Notes: a model not told the origin generated them from the letters alone. Shown: positions 9,738 through 19,040, counted from the stretch's first letter. The stretch is 64,000 nt of DNA from Deltaproteobacteria bacterium (GCA_016937155.1 JAFGWM010000040.1:1-64000); one strand, 5' to 3'. A program made the numbers and translations.

Positions 9738-11792
9738 ATGAAAAATTTATTAATACTTGCAGTAACTGTTTTATTTTTCATATCTTGTGATGATTCAACT
9801 GAGAAACTAAAAAACTGTGGAAATGGAATTATAGACATAGGCGAGGATTGCGAAATCAACAATACTGATGGAGAAACATGTATTTCTATGGAGTTTCATA
9901 ATGGAACTCTGGGTTGTACATTAAATTGTAGATTTGATTTTTCTGATTGTGAGGAATGGGGAAAATGTGGTGATAATGAGCGTCAGGTGGATTATGAGGA
10001 ATGTGATGAAAATGCTATGCCTTTTACCAACTGTGCTCAACTTCCAGGTGAAAATTTTGATAGCGGATTGCTGTCGTGTCTTGATGATTGTACATTTGAT
10101 CGTTCAAACTGCATCCGGGAGTCATGTGGAAATGGAATTATAGACTCCACAGAGTCCTGTGATGGAACACAACTTAATGGTATGAATTGTGAAAATTTTG
10201 ATTTTTACGGTGGAATACTTGGGTGTTATGGAACATCCTGTGAGTTTAATACTCTTCAGTGTGAAGGTTATTGTGGAGATGGAGAATTACAACCTGAGTA
10301 TGAGGAGTGTGATGATACCCATCTCAATAATATGATATGCGATGATTTTGGTTTTTACTCTGGAGAAATATCATGTAAAACAGATTGTACAATAGATACT
10401 GATGGCTGCAGTAATTACTGTGGAGACGGTATATTACATTCTTTGGAAGGGGAGGAGTGCGATCTCACTGTGGATGAATCCATTACCTGTGAAGGTCTTG
10501 GATACAATGGTGGTAACGTGTTTTGTGATTCATACTGCAAAGTGGATATCAGTGATTGTGAATTGCATGGTATTTGTGGTGATAATATAGTTCAATCATC
10601 TGAAACCTGTGACGGGACAAATTTCAACGGAGTTACTTGTCTGGATTATGGGTTTTTCTCAGGAGAACTCTATTGTCCCATGGATTGTTCAGAGATTAAT
10701 TCAAACTGTTGTAAGTCCAGAATTTATGTAAACGTATCTGCAGGTGATGCCCACACATGTGCTGTTGATATTTTCGGAAAAGTGTGGTGCTGGGGAAACA
10801 ATTCCTACGGTCAACTGGGAATAGGAAACACCAATAATTCTTCATCCCCCGAAGCTGTTGATGCTGCATCTGATCTAAGTTTTCTGGTAGTAAGCTGTGG
10901 AAAAGAAGTTACCTGTGCCCTCAGTGATACCGGAAGAGTATGGTGCTGGGGAAAAGGCAGTTTTTTTGATTCAACTCAGGATATTCTGGTACCACGTGAG
11001 ATTTCAGGCACTTATCCTGATTTTACATCTGTTTCATGTGGAGCAAATCATTGCTGTGGTAGTGATTCAACTTCGGAATACTGTTGGGGATCAAATACAA
11101 TGTATGAATTTGGAACTGGGGATTCCAATCCAACTTTGAGTGCAACACCTCTTCAGACTTTTTCCTTCAGTGGTTCATCTCAGATTTCTTCCGGAGACGA
11201 TCACAGTTGCAAATTGGATACGGCAGGAACTATTGAGTGCTGGGGATCAAATTCCAATTCAATGTGCGGATTGCCTGGCTTATCCTATGTAACTTCACCT
11301 GAGGTTATAGATGCAACTGTTTTGAACACTATTGTGGATATAACTGCCGGAGGTGTTCATAGTTGTTTTATTGACAGTACAGGCCAGGGATGGTGTTTTG
11401 GTGCCAATGACTACGGGCAGCTTGGTCAGGGTGATGTAGATTACGATGCACATCTTCCTGAGATGATTAATCAGACAGATCTGTTGTTTTCATCTATCTC
11501 AGCAGGAAGAGCATACACGTGTGCTGTGTCCACCGACGGAAAAGTATGGTGCTGGGGAAGAAATCAGATGGGTCAACTTGGAAATCATTCAAATGAAAAC
11601 TCCAGTGTTCCTGTTACACTCTATCCAGGATCTGTTTCTGAAAAAATATTTGTTAATGTAACTACCGGTACAGAGCATGCGTGTGCTCTGGAAAACAATG
11701 GAATTCTATGGTGCTGGGGAAAAGGAACAAGTGGCCAGCTTGGTAACGGTAGTATTTCTACATCATCAATTCCAGTAACTGTTTCTGAGTAA
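9738..11792 (+). CDS. Lipoprotein with Cys-rich repeats and RCC1 propeller
   Basis: A 684-residue surface-type lipoprotein. The signal sequence ends VLFFISC (lipobox Cys about 17). Residues about 25-325 contain six Cys-rich units, each opening with CG[ND][GN] and carrying E.CD and further paired cysteines, as in the myxobacterial Cys-rich (DUF4215-like) repeat family. Residues about 330-684 contain seven RCC1-type units, several with the signature HTCAV...G.VWCWG...YGQLG, so a complete seven-bladed propeller is expected. Four units keep the full VWCWG/LWCWG form; the others vary. The gene is preceded by a 102-base gap and may have its own promoter. The role is probably extracellular binding or adhesion (inference). 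Its stop directly abuts the convergent gene's stop. Confidence 0.9.
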   Translation: MKNLLILAVTVLFFISCDDSTEKLKNCGNGIIDIGEDCEINNTDGETCISMEFHNGTLGCTLNCRFDFSDCEEWGKCGDNERQVDYEECDENAMPFTNCAQLPGENFDSGLLSCLDDCTFDRSNCIRESCGNGIIDSTESCDGTQLNGMNCENFDFYGGILGCYGTSCEFNTLQCEGYCGDGELQPEYEECDDTHLNNMICDDFGFYSGEISCKTDCTIDTDGCSNYCGDGILHSLEGEECDLTVDESITCEGLGYNGGNVFCDSYCKVDISDCELHGICGDNIVQSSETCDGTNFNGVTCLDYGFFSGELYCPMDCSEINSNCCKSRIYVNVSAGDAHTCAVDIFGKVWCWGNNSYGQLGIGNTNNSSSPEAVDAASDLSFLVVSCGKEVTCALSDTGRVWCWGKGSFFDSTQDILVPREISGTYPDFTSVSCGANHCCGSDSTSEYCWGSNTMYEFGTGDSNPTLSATPLQTFSFSGSSQISSGDDHSCKLDTAGTIECWGSNSNSMCGLPGLSYVTSPEVIDATVLNTIVDITAGGVHSCFIDSTGQGWCFGANDYGQLGQGDVDYDAHLPEMINQTDLLFSSISAGRAYTCAVSTDGKVWCWGRNQMGQLGNHSNENSSVPVTLYPGSVSEKIFVNVTTGTEHACALENNGILWCWGKGTSGQLGNGSISTSSIPVTVSE

Positions 11793-12629
11793 TCAGATAA
11801 GAATAATATTTCCTTCGCGGGATAGTTCTATGCAGAGTTCAGGGTTTTTATTAGAAGGAGAGTCAATGCATCTCTTAAGAATATCCTCAAGGTTTTTATC
11901 ATCAAGTGAGTGGTGATACCTTGTGAGAATAAGTTTTGATACACCTGCAGCAGAAGCAACTTCCACAGCCTGCTGTCCGTCATTTGAAAAATCCCGGGAG
12001 GAGTTTGTGATATCCCCTCCACTGAAAGAATCATGAATCAAAATATCAGCTCCGGATGAAAAATCTATGATTTTTTTAATCGATTCAGTGTTGTGGGTAA
12101 CTTGAGTTAAAAAAACAGCAGTTGAATTTTTATCCTGAATTTTAACTGCAGTAGATTTGGAATTTCCACAGGGAAATGTTTGTAAAACAATTGATAATTC
12201 ATCAATCTGAATTATTTCATCAGATTTGTAGGAAAAAAATTTGATGTCTGAACCAAAGTTTGAAAGGGTTTGCATGGGAGAAAATTCTGCAGCAACCTGA
12301 CTTTCAAGTACATCTGCGATGTTTATATCATTGTGCTGATAAATATTTACAGTATTTCCACCTACAAGAGCAGGAATAAAAAAACTGAAACCTTGTACAT
12401 GTTCATATCCGGTGTGAGTGATTATAAGATTAAACTTCCCGCTTCCCCTCATATCTGCACGGGCCATTAAGGCACGACTCCATGTGCTGAGTCCTGTACC
12501 AGCATCAATACCTACAAGTGAGCCATTTTCAGTCTCCACCCCGAAACTCAGCGTGTTTCCACCATAACACAGAGTTCTGGCACCAGGTACAGGGATAAAG
12601 CCACGAACTCCATGAAAAGAAATTTTCAT
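11793..12629 (-). CDS. MBL-fold protein, probable pseudoenzyme
   Basis: A 278-residue paralogue of the adjacent metallo-hydrolase, sharing its start (MKISFHGVRGFIPVPG) and the DAGTG strand. The metal motif HxHxDH is replaced by H72-T-G74-Y-E76-H77, losing the second His and the Asp. The later His/Asp positions are also changed (FPCGN where the partner has NHPWD, FLTQ where it has VTDT). HDSF and RYHHS near the C-terminus remain. It starts on the last base of the partner's stop codon, giving tight coupling. I infer a non-catalytic or altered subunit that may pair with the upstream enzyme. Its stop abuts the RCC1 gene's stop with no gap. Confidence 0.85.
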   Translation of the reverse strand: MKISFHGVRGFIPVPGARTLCYGGNTLSFGVETENGSLVGIDAGTGLSTWSRALMARADMRGSGKFNLIITHTGYEHVQGFSFFIPALVGGNTVNIYQHNDINIADVLESQVAAEFSPMQTLSNFGSDIKFFSYKSDEIIQIDELSIVLQTFPCGNSKSTAVKIQDKNSTAVFLTQVTHNTESIKKIIDFSSGADILIHDSFSGGDITNSSRDFSNDGQQAVEVASAAGVSKLILTRYHHSLDDKNLEDILKRCIDSPSNKNPELCIELSREGNIILI

Positions 12630-13552
12630 TATTGTTCTCCCGATTTTGTAATGAATACAGATGTGTTTTCACGGGCAACTGTTATCAGAGGGTTCCTGGA
12701 AAGAGAATACTTTTCACTCATCTGATCCAGCATTTCATCGGTTCTTTCAGGAGCGTGATGAAAGAGAACAAGATGATCGGCATTAACTTTTTTACAGATT
12801 TCTATAGCATGTTCTGGTGTTGAATGACCCCAATGAGGATTTCTGTTGTAATCATCTGAAAGGAACATTGTGTCATAGACAATAAGATCTGCATTATTAC
12901 ACAGATTTATCAGACCACTTTTCATTTTTTCAAGTGAAGCAATTTCCCCGCTAACCGGAAGAGTTGATAAATCCGGTGATTTCCCAATGAACTCATGGCC
13001 TAGAATGAGGTGATCAAAAGGAGCTGTGTCAGTTACATATACACAGACATTGCCATTGTGCTCAATACGATAAGCATCAGCATCCCATGGATGATTGAGG
13101 GGCGAAGATGAAATAGTATAACCACCCTTAATTGTCAGGGCAGTACTGTCATCGAATTCTATAATCCTGACATCGGCGTTCCAGTCGTTTCTGGATAAGC
13201 GTGAAAAGGCATCTCCAAAAACAGTATCAAGAATTCTTTCAATGGATTTACCCTCCTTAACTGGAGAATAAATGGTTATCTTATAACCGGAACGATATAG
13301 AGGTTCAAAGTACACAAGTCCCTGAATATGATCCCAGTGTGCATGAGTAAAAAAGATATGGATATTTTTTACAGTATTATCATGGATAATAGTCTGTCCC
13401 AGTTCTCTTATTCCTGTACCTGCATCAAGAATTATAAGACTGTCACTGTTATCTGAAGAGATACTTATACAACTGGTATTCCCACCATATTTTTTTGTGG
13501 TTACACCGGAAATGGGGATACTGCCCCTTACGCCCCAGAAGGAAACTTTCAT
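12629..13552 (-). CDS. MBL-fold metallo-hydrolase
   Basis: A 307-residue metallo-beta-lactamase-fold hydrolase of the PhnP/cyclic-phosphodiesterase-like group (start MKVSFWGVRGSIP with YGGNTSC). Seen: the zinc motif H70-A-H72-W-D74-H75, an NHPWD motif, VTDTAPFDH, DTMF and FHHAPERTD, so both metal sites look intact. The substrate is not evident; relatives hydrolyse phosphodiesters, sometimes cyclic nucleotides. It is the last intact enzyme of the minus-strand run pfkA-smpB-RsbRD-like and is followed by its degenerate copy. The ATG has a GGTGAT-type ribosome site. Confidence 0.9.
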   Translation of the reverse strand: MKVSFWGVRGSIPISGVTTKKYGGNTSCISISSDNSDSLIILDAGTGIRELGQTIIHDNTVKNIHIFFTHAHWDHIQGLVYFEPLYRSGYKITIYSPVKEGKSIERILDTVFGDAFSRLSRNDWNADVRIIEFDDSTALTIKGGYTISSSPLNHPWDADAYRIEHNGNVCVYVTDTAPFDHLILGHEFIGKSPDLSTLPVSGEIASLEKMKSGLINLCNNADLIVYDTMFLSDDYNRNPHWGHSTPEHAIEICKKVNADHLVLFHHAPERTDEMLDQMSEKYSLSRNPLITVARENTSVFITKSGEQ

Positions 13553-13704
13553 GGGATCACCGTTTCATGTTTTACAAATAAAAAGTTGTTAAAACGATCA
13601 ATCAATCTGTCACCGTCAGTATAAATGTATCAATTCATCATTCATGGCGAGTCATACTATCATATGGAAAGATGCGTGCCAAATTTTTAGTTGGATATTG
13701 AGAT

Positions 13705-14199
13705 TTATTTTCCCGGCATAAACCATCGGAGAGTTGGCCTCATCCTGCCCGAAGCTTTTTTACCCGAATTCCGTTCCTCTTCGAAGCCCATTAGAGACCA
13801 TACAAGAGCCTTATCGAAGAAACGTCCCACTTCAACGAGAAGTTCAAGGGCACCCTGAAGATCATATGATGAGGAAAATCCTACCTCCTGAACAGCTTCA
13901 AAAAGAACAGATTTTTCCAAACTAATGGCTATAACCAGCTCTGGTGTGGAAAATCCTTCGAAAAATCTTCTCCTGCCAAGATCCATATATATTTTCTTTG
14001 TTTCATCTGTTGAAAAATGATGTCCCAGATATTTACCCAGGCTGGAATAAACATTTTCAGCCCGTTTTGTAAGTTCCTCTTCTGGTATTTTATTGTAACC
14101 AGGAGTCATAGGGTGTTCAATAACAGCCCGAGCCCATCTCAATCCAAGGCTGTGGGCGTTTTTTTCAATCAGATCCACCAGTCTGTGAGCTAAAAGCAT
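13705..14199 (-). CDS. RsbRD-N-like regulatory protein
   Basis: A 164-residue all-helical soluble protein resembling the N-terminal domain of RsbR-type stressosome co-antagonists (RsbRD-N family), common as a stand-alone protein in deltaproteobacteria. Suggestive features are LIEKNAHSLGLRWARAVIEHP near the N-terminus, the central RRRFFEGFSTPELVIAI and the C-terminal LVEVGRFFDKALVWSL. There is no STAS domain. An AGGAG ribosome site lies 8 bases before the ATG. It sits 33 bases after smpB. The family assignment is by pattern; a signalling role is inferred. Confidence 0.7.
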   Translation of the reverse strand: MLLAHRLVDLIEKNAHSLGLRWARAVIEHPMTPGYNKIPEEELTKRAENVYSSLGKYLGHHFSTDETKKIYMDLGRRRFFEGFSTPELVIAISLEKSVLFEAVQEVGFSSSYDLQGALELLVEVGRFFDKALVWSLMGFEEERNSGKKASGRMRPTLRWFMPGK

Positions 14200-14232
14200 A
14201 ACAATTCTCCTGAGCCCATAAAGATGATAAAA

Positions 14233-14709
14233 TCAGTAATCGTCTCTTGAACGGATTCTGGCCTCATCCCTAGCCTTTATAGCTTCTCTTTTATCATGGG
14301 ATTTTTTACCTCTCACCAGAGCAATTTCAACCTTTATTTTTCCTTTTTCATTTATGTAAAAGGATAACGGTATAATTGTAAGCCCCTTTTCAATCACCTT
14401 GACACCCAGCCTGATAATTTCAAATTTGTGCATCAGAAGTTTTCTTTTTCTGCGGGGAGAGTGATTGAACTGGTTTGCCCATGGATATTCAGAAATGTTA
14501 CACTGAAGGATATAGAGTTCCTGTTTTTCAACTTCACAGTAAGAATCTACAATGCTTATTTTTCCAGCTCTGATGGATTTCACTTCACTGCCCATCAGTG
14601 AAATTCCAGCTTCCATTCTTTCCACAATCTCATAATCAAAAAATGCTTTTTTATTTTTACAGATAAGTCGCCCTGAAATAGTGGACTTTTTCTTCTTTGA
14701 TTTAGCCAT
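14233..14709 (-). CDS. smpB: SsrA-binding protein SmpB
   Basis: SmpB binds tmRNA and delivers it to stalled ribosomes for trans-translation. At 158 residues it has the family length. Seen: the N-terminal basic tail, NKKAFFDYEIVERMEAGI, LMGSEVKSIR, the ISEYPWANQFNHSPRRKRKLL block, and the basic C-terminal tail KKSHDKREAIKARDEARI, which enters the mRNA channel in known complexes. It lies 17 bases after pfkA on the same strand. I saw no tmRNA gene in the window. Confidence 0.97.
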   Translation of the reverse strand: MAKSKKKKSTISGRLICKNKKAFFDYEIVERMEAGISLMGSEVKSIRAGKISIVDSYCEVEKQELYILQCNISEYPWANQFNHSPRRKRKLLMHKFEIIRLGVKVIEKGLTIIPLSFYINEKGKIKVEIALVRGKKSHDKREAIKARDEARIRSRDDY

Positions 14710-14726
14710 AAATAAACCCGGAAATT

Positions 14727-15938
14727 TTAGTAGATTCTATCAACAATGCCTGTAACTTCAGTGAAAGTATGGTTAATATCCACTCTTTGCCGACCAAAAC
14801 AGACATTCATATTTTCAAAGAATTTAACTTCTTCAAGATTGACATAACGCTGTTTGATTAGTTCTTCTGTTTTCTGATATCGGATATCAGTTCCTTTTAT
14901 TTCAACGACACTGACACCACTTCTCCCGGCCCGCAAAAGCTCAACACTTGCGGCCCCGGCCCCCAAACCAAAATTTACATCATAGGCACTGGAACCACCA
15001 CTTCTAACGAGATGGCCTGGTTGAACCTGACGAATTTCCGGGATGAGATAAAGTCCTTCAACATACATCCCTGATTTTTTCATCAGTTCTGCCGTTTCGG
15101 GATCATTTCTAACTCGTTTTTGAAGTTCCTGAACAACATATTTTCCTGCCCCAGCCAGTTTTTTATGACCGAAACTATCCACTCCTGCACTTTCATCATA
15201 AAGTTCTCCACCAATGAGATCCTTCATTCCTTCTGCTACAACAATGGAATATGTTCCGGCGTGCACATCACTGGCGAGGATTCTTCTCCAGTAGATTTCC
15301 TTCATATGTTTGTATAGTTCATCAAAATCAACCGGTATTTCAGGTATAAGGATTGCGTCTGCTCCACTGGCAATACCGCCACGGAAAGCAGTATGTCCGG
15401 CATATCTGCCGAATACTTCGACAACAATAATTCTATTGTGGGTTCTTCCGGTGGTTTTTAAATCCCTTACAAAGTCGGAAATTCTGTTTATTGTTGAATC
15501 ACCACCAACGCTGTACGAATTAAGATCAAGATCCATTGTTTTCGGAGCATGGATACAGTTAATTCCGTGTGAATTGAGATCAACAATAACACTACCTGTG
15601 TCATCACCACCACTGATTATTAATCCATCTATCCCGAATTTGTCCAGACCTGCCTTAATCCGATCATATTTACCAGGATCGCTGATCTTCGAAATTTTAA
15701 CACGGCTATGTCCGGCTTCACTTCCGGCTAAAGAGACATTTACATCTTCAAGTCGGGAAACTGTTAACTCAGTGAGTCTGTCGAATTCGATGAGGTTGTA
15801 TAATCCGGCATATCCATTGGGTATAACCAGTGCTTTTATTCCATGATGTGCCGCTGTGAGCCCAACGCCTTTCACAACAGCATTAAGTCCGGCACAATCA
15901 CCACCACTTGTAATAATTCCAATAGCTTTGCAAGTCAT
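14727..15938 (-). CDS. pfkA: 6-phosphofructokinase, probably PPi-dependent
   Basis: A 403-residue phosphofructokinase. Seen: the phosphate-binding loop GIITSGGDCAGLNAVV, the phosphoryl-donor motif G-G-D-D (110-113), and the substrate/catalytic motif PKTMDLD (132-138). In E. coli-type ATP enzymes these positions read GGDG and PGTIDND; Asp and Lys at the two discriminating positions are the established signature of pyrophosphate-dependent enzymes. The reaction would be fructose 6-phosphate plus PPi to fructose 1,6-bisphosphate plus Pi, reversible. The start has an AAAGGAG site. It leads a run with smpB. The donor assignment is inference from the two residues. Confidence 0.93.
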   Translation of the reverse strand: MTCKAIGIITSGGDCAGLNAVVKGVGLTAAHHGIKALVIPNGYAGLYNLIEFDRLTELTVSRLEDVNVSLAGSEAGHSRVKISKISDPGKYDRIKAGLDKFGIDGLIISGGDDTGSVIVDLNSHGINCIHAPKTMDLDLNSYSVGGDSTINRISDFVRDLKTTGRTHNRIIVVEVFGRYAGHTAFRGGIASGADAILIPEIPVDFDELYKHMKEIYWRRILASDVHAGTYSIVVAEGMKDLIGGELYDESAGVDSFGHKKLAGAGKYVVQELQKRVRNDPETAELMKKSGMYVEGLYLIPEIRQVQPGHLVRSGGSSAYDVNFGLGAGAASVELLRAGRSGVSVVEIKGTDIRYQKTEELIKQRYVNLEEVKFFENMNVCFGRQRVDINHTFTEVTGIVDRIY

Positions 15939-16169
15939 TTGTCTACTCCTTTAAAAAACTACCGGCGCATTCTATCACTTAAACTATAATTTTCATCCAC
16001 TAATTTCGTGAGTTTTTCAAAATACAGGAAACAATAAAAAGAGGTTTTGAAGTTCAGAATAAAAAAAATGAAAAAATAAAACACAGGAGCCATCTTTTTC
16101 GGTTTCGACCTCACACTGAGGTGTAAGAGACGGAAAATATCCGTGATTATCCACAAATATTCAGCTTGT

Positions 16170-16197
16170 TTGACAGATGGATATAATGTAGTATATG
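16170..16197 (+). promoter_or_regulatory. Candidate promoter for the vWA lipoprotein gene
   Basis: A perfect TTGACA (16170-16175) precedes TATATG (16192-16197) by 16 bases. A TATAAT also lies at 16182-16187 but with no matching -35, so the exact -10 is ambiguous. The gene starts at 16232. Confidence 0.4.
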
Positions 16198-16231
16198 TAA
16201 CCTGCGGCACATGCCCATTGGAGGAGTTATT

Positions 16232-18007
16232 ATGAAAACCAAGAGAATTTTCCTGAGGTTGTTTGCTATGGTGCTTGCAACAGCATCACTTGCCTTTGTA
16301 TGGTCCTGTATCGAAAGACCAATGAAAGTTGCAGATCCACAGCCTGATATTATCAGTGATTTTAGTGCTATTCAGGCTTCCACCAGAGATGTTGATATCC
16401 TTTTCATGATTGATACTTCAAGATCAATGGAAGAGGAACAGATCACTCTGCTTAACAACTTTCCGGCTCTCATGAGGGTTTTAAAGGATATTTCCGGTGG
16501 CCTTCCAAATGTGCACATTGGTGTTATTTCTCCTGATATTGGGACTTACACATACAACATCAATGGTTGTGAAGGTGTTGGTGATGATGGAAAACTTCTT
16601 AAGGGGGATGGGTCCTGTTCCAATCCGGTGGGCCAGAATTTCATAGTTGACGTTGAACCCGCTGGTTGTACTATTGCCAAGGTTGATGATTCCAACACAT
16701 GTACATCTCACACCTGCGGCCAGACAAATTGTGAACAGAGCGCTTTTACAATTGAAGGTGTGGCAAAAGAGCCGGCTGGACTTCAGTTTGTTGAAGACGA
16801 ATTCGGATGTCCTCGTTGTCGTAACTACACAGGGGAAGATCTTGAAGATGTATTTACATGTATGGCTGATATTGGTATTGGCGGTTGCGGTTTTGAACAG
16901 CCCCTTGAAGCTATCTATAAGGCTCTCACCCCGGGAAAAAATCCTGGATTTATCCGTGATGATGCCTATCTGGCAATGTTCCTCATCACTGATGAGGACG
17001 ACTGCAGTGCCAAAGAACCAGGAAGTATTTTTGATGATTCCGATATTTCAATCACAGGAAATCTCGGACCACTTACTTCATTCAGATGCACCGAGTTCGG
17101 AATTGTATGTGACCAGACATGGCAGCGTGTTATCACCGGTGGTGTGATGAACTACACAAATTGTGTATCCCGTTCTTCAACAGATGCCAGAAATATGCTC
17201 AACCCGATCAGTAAATATACTGGTTTCCTTTCAACAATTAAATCATCAGAGATGATTATTGCTGGAGCTATTGCCGGACCATATAATCAGGGTAACCTCA
17301 GTGTTGGTGTCGATTCCTATCAGTATCCGGAACTTCAGTTTGTGTGCTATCCTGCTGGAAGTACTGAAAGTGGTGCTGTTCCTGGAATCAGACTTTATGA
17401 ATTTGTAAAAACATTTATTCAGTCTGAGGATGATCTTGCCTGGGCATACACCAGTGTTTGCAACCCTGATTATTCACAGGCACTTGAGGGTCTCGGAAAT
17501 AAAATCAAGGCTCTTGTTGAAGTTCAGTGTATAACCACACCTCTCAAGGGATGTCCTGATCCAGCAGCAGCAAACGGTTTTGATCCAATTACTGATCTTT
17601 CAACAGCAGAAGCTGAAATATGTGAAGCCTCCTGTGATGTTCGTGATATATCAACCAGCAATAACGAAATGGTAATAACCAACATCAATCCTTGTCCAAC
17701 AGACTATGCTGGTGGACATCCTGAGAAGAGAGATCCTTCCCTTACTGTTGAACAGTGCTGGCATGTTATGTACAATGAAAAATGTGCAGATCCCTACAAC
17801 GATTATGGTCCATCACGCGGAGCAGAGATTATCATCAGTCGTCGGACAAACCCCACACCGGGAACCAGTACTTCAATAACCTGTGCCGGAACTCCACTGG
17901 TTGAAATGCTTTGTCAGGACGGACTTGACAATGACTTTGATGGTAAAACAGATTGTGAAGACGACGACTGTAATAATCCGGACAATACCATCTGTTCCAA
18001 AAAATAA
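16232..18007 (+). CDS. vWA-domain lipoprotein
   Basis: A 591-residue surface lipoprotein. I chose the ATG at 16232 because GGAGGAG ends 5 bases before it; the in-frame ATG at 16211 lies upstream of that site. The signal sequence ends FVWSC (Cys 26). A von Willebrand factor A domain begins at about residue 55 with the metal-ion adhesion motif DTSRS (D-x-S-x-S), and a further acidic loop ITDEDDC follows. Many paired cysteines suggest disulfides outside the cytoplasm. The tail CQDGLDNDFDGKTDCEDDDC is a DND/DG calcium-type motif typical of myxobacterial surface proteins. It may bind a ligand or another cell (inference). It is transcribed divergently from pfkA. Confidence 0.9.
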   Translation: MKTKRIFLRLFAMVLATASLAFVWSCIERPMKVADPQPDIISDFSAIQASTRDVDILFMIDTSRSMEEEQITLLNNFPALMRVLKDISGGLPNVHIGVISPDIGTYTYNINGCEGVGDDGKLLKGDGSCSNPVGQNFIVDVEPAGCTIAKVDDSNTCTSHTCGQTNCEQSAFTIEGVAKEPAGLQFVEDEFGCPRCRNYTGEDLEDVFTCMADIGIGGCGFEQPLEAIYKALTPGKNPGFIRDDAYLAMFLITDEDDCSAKEPGSIFDDSDISITGNLGPLTSFRCTEFGIVCDQTWQRVITGGVMNYTNCVSRSSTDARNMLNPISKYTGFLSTIKSSEMIIAGAIAGPYNQGNLSVGVDSYQYPELQFVCYPAGSTESGAVPGIRLYEFVKTFIQSEDDLAWAYTSVCNPDYSQALEGLGNKIKALVEVQCITTPLKGCPDPAAANGFDPITDLSTAEAEICEASCDVRDISTSNNEMVITNINPCPTDYAGGHPEKRDPSLTVEQCWHVMYNEKCADPYNDYGPSRGAEIIISRRTNPTPGTSTSITCAGTPLVEMLCQDGLDNDFDGKTDCEDDDCNNPDNTICSKK

Positions 18008-18084
18008 TTCCTCCACTGAATATTAGTCACACAACATACTACAGAATTTTTAGGGGATAACGCTTTTTTACAGGATATACTTAC

Positions 18085-18113
18085 TTGAGATTGATCTTTT
18101 TTTCCGATATAAT
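18085..18113 (+). promoter_or_regulatory. Sigma-70 promoter of the DUF4178 cassette
   Basis: TTGAGA (18085-18090), a 17-base spacer, then a perfect TATAAT (18108-18113). Transcription would begin near 18120, and the first gene starts at 18137. It reads into the DUF4178 - microprotein - DUF350 - DUF4178 - HEAT run. Confidence 0.8.
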
Positions 18114-18136
18114 CCGCAGCGGGAGTTGATAATAAT

Positions 18137-18847
18137 ATGAGTGGAGAGATAATCTGTCCCGCCTGTGGTGCGCCTCTTGATGCGGATTCACGTTTTCAGG
18201 ATTACATAAACTGTGTTTATTGTGGCACACAGTCTTATGTGGGGGCCAGTACCAAAGCTATCAGTAGTGATAGTGGAGCAGATGCGACTGCAACTCTTGC
18301 AGATTCTTATACAAGATTCAGAATTGGTCAGAGGGGCTACATCAGGTGGAATAATGATGTACATGAGTTTATTGTAGTTGGCAGAGCAGTATATGAATAT
18401 GATGGAGGATACTGGTCAGAATGGTATATAGATATCGGCGGGCAGGGATACTGGCTTCAGGAAGATGAGGGAATTTATATATTATATGTTGAAATTCCCC
18501 TTGAAAACTGGGATGTTGTGATGATGCTTCATATCCAGAATGAACAGGAAAGCGAAGAACTTCGAGCAGGGAGGGTTATTCCGGCTCTGAATGGAGAAAT
18601 GGATGGATGGTATCTTCTTGAATGGGGAAATGCAGTACTTTCAGGAATGGAAGGGTCCATGCCGTTTCAGAAAACTGACGGGACAACCATCACATATATG
18701 GATGGAGTTGGGGAGAAAATCAGATATTCCCTTGAAATTGAATCTGATGGTCAGGATGGGACTCTTTGCAAAGGGTGGCCTCTTGAATATGAATGGATAA
18801 GAACTGATGATGAACCTGAACCAAAAGGGACAGTTGGTGCCATCTGA
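18137..18847 (+). CDS. Zinc-ribbon DUF4178 protein
   Basis: A 236-residue soluble protein. The N-terminus has a zinc ribbon of two Cys pairs, CPAC (8-11) and CVYC. The remainder is a DUF4178-type beta domain with the recurring WYIDIGGQGYWLQEDEGIY motif and a second copy of similar design (WYLLEWGN). DUF4178 proteins are known to travel with DUF350 membrane proteins and often with polyamine-synthesis-like enzymes, in cassettes linked to envelope functions. Here a DUF350 gene and a larger DUF4178 membrane protein follow, without polyamine genes. No catalytic motif is visible. The family call is moderately sure; biochemical function unknown. Confidence 0.8.
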   Translation: MSGEIICPACGAPLDADSRFQDYINCVYCGTQSYVGASTKAISSDSGADATATLADSYTRFRIGQRGYIRWNNDVHEFIVVGRAVYEYDGGYWSEWYIDIGGQGYWLQEDEGIYILYVEIPLENWDVVMMLHIQNEQESEELRAGRVIPALNGEMDGWYLLEWGNAVLSGMEGSMPFQKTDGTTITYMDGVGEKIRYSLEIESDGQDGTLCKGWPLEYEWIRTDDEPEPKGTVGAI

Positions 18848-18862
18848 AAGGAGCAGTTCTGA

Positions 18863-19027
18863 ATGAATTTAGTTGAATGGATAATTATAGGAACTGTTGT
18901 TGGCGGTCTTGGGCTGACAGGTCTTGTATCAAGATACGGATATGGAACACCCAGTGTTGCAAAAAAATCCACCAGACAGCAGAGTGCTCATCATGGTGGA
19001 AGATATTACCGTGGTGGTAAAAGATAA
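18863..19027 (+). CDS. 54-residue membrane microprotein
   Basis: A small ORF between the first DUF4178 gene and the DUF350 gene, with a good ribosome site (AAAGGAG at 18847-18853, 9 bases before the ATG). It encodes one membrane segment (VEWIIIGTVVGGLGLTGLV) followed by a basic Gly/Tyr/His/Arg-rich tail ending RYYRGGKR. The gene fills the gap exactly, on the same strand as its neighbours. It is probably a small subunit of the same membrane assembly (inference). Confidence 0.7.
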   Translation: MNLVEWIIIGTVVGGLGLTGLVSRYGYGTPSVAKKSTRQQSAHHGGRYYRGGKR

Positions 19028-19040
19028 GATGGAGGAATGA

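Noticed and set aside
13553-13704. 152-base gap after the MBL genes searched for a small RNA or terminator
   Set aside because: No stable hairpin with a T run and no open frame with a ribosome site was found.
15310-15846. 178-codon plus-strand frame inside pfkA
   Set aside because: Antisense to the intact PFK motifs.
15959-16210. Small minus-strand frame of 83 codons
   Set aside because: It falls in the divergent promoter region, has no good ribosome site, and its translation is low-complexity and aromatic-rich.
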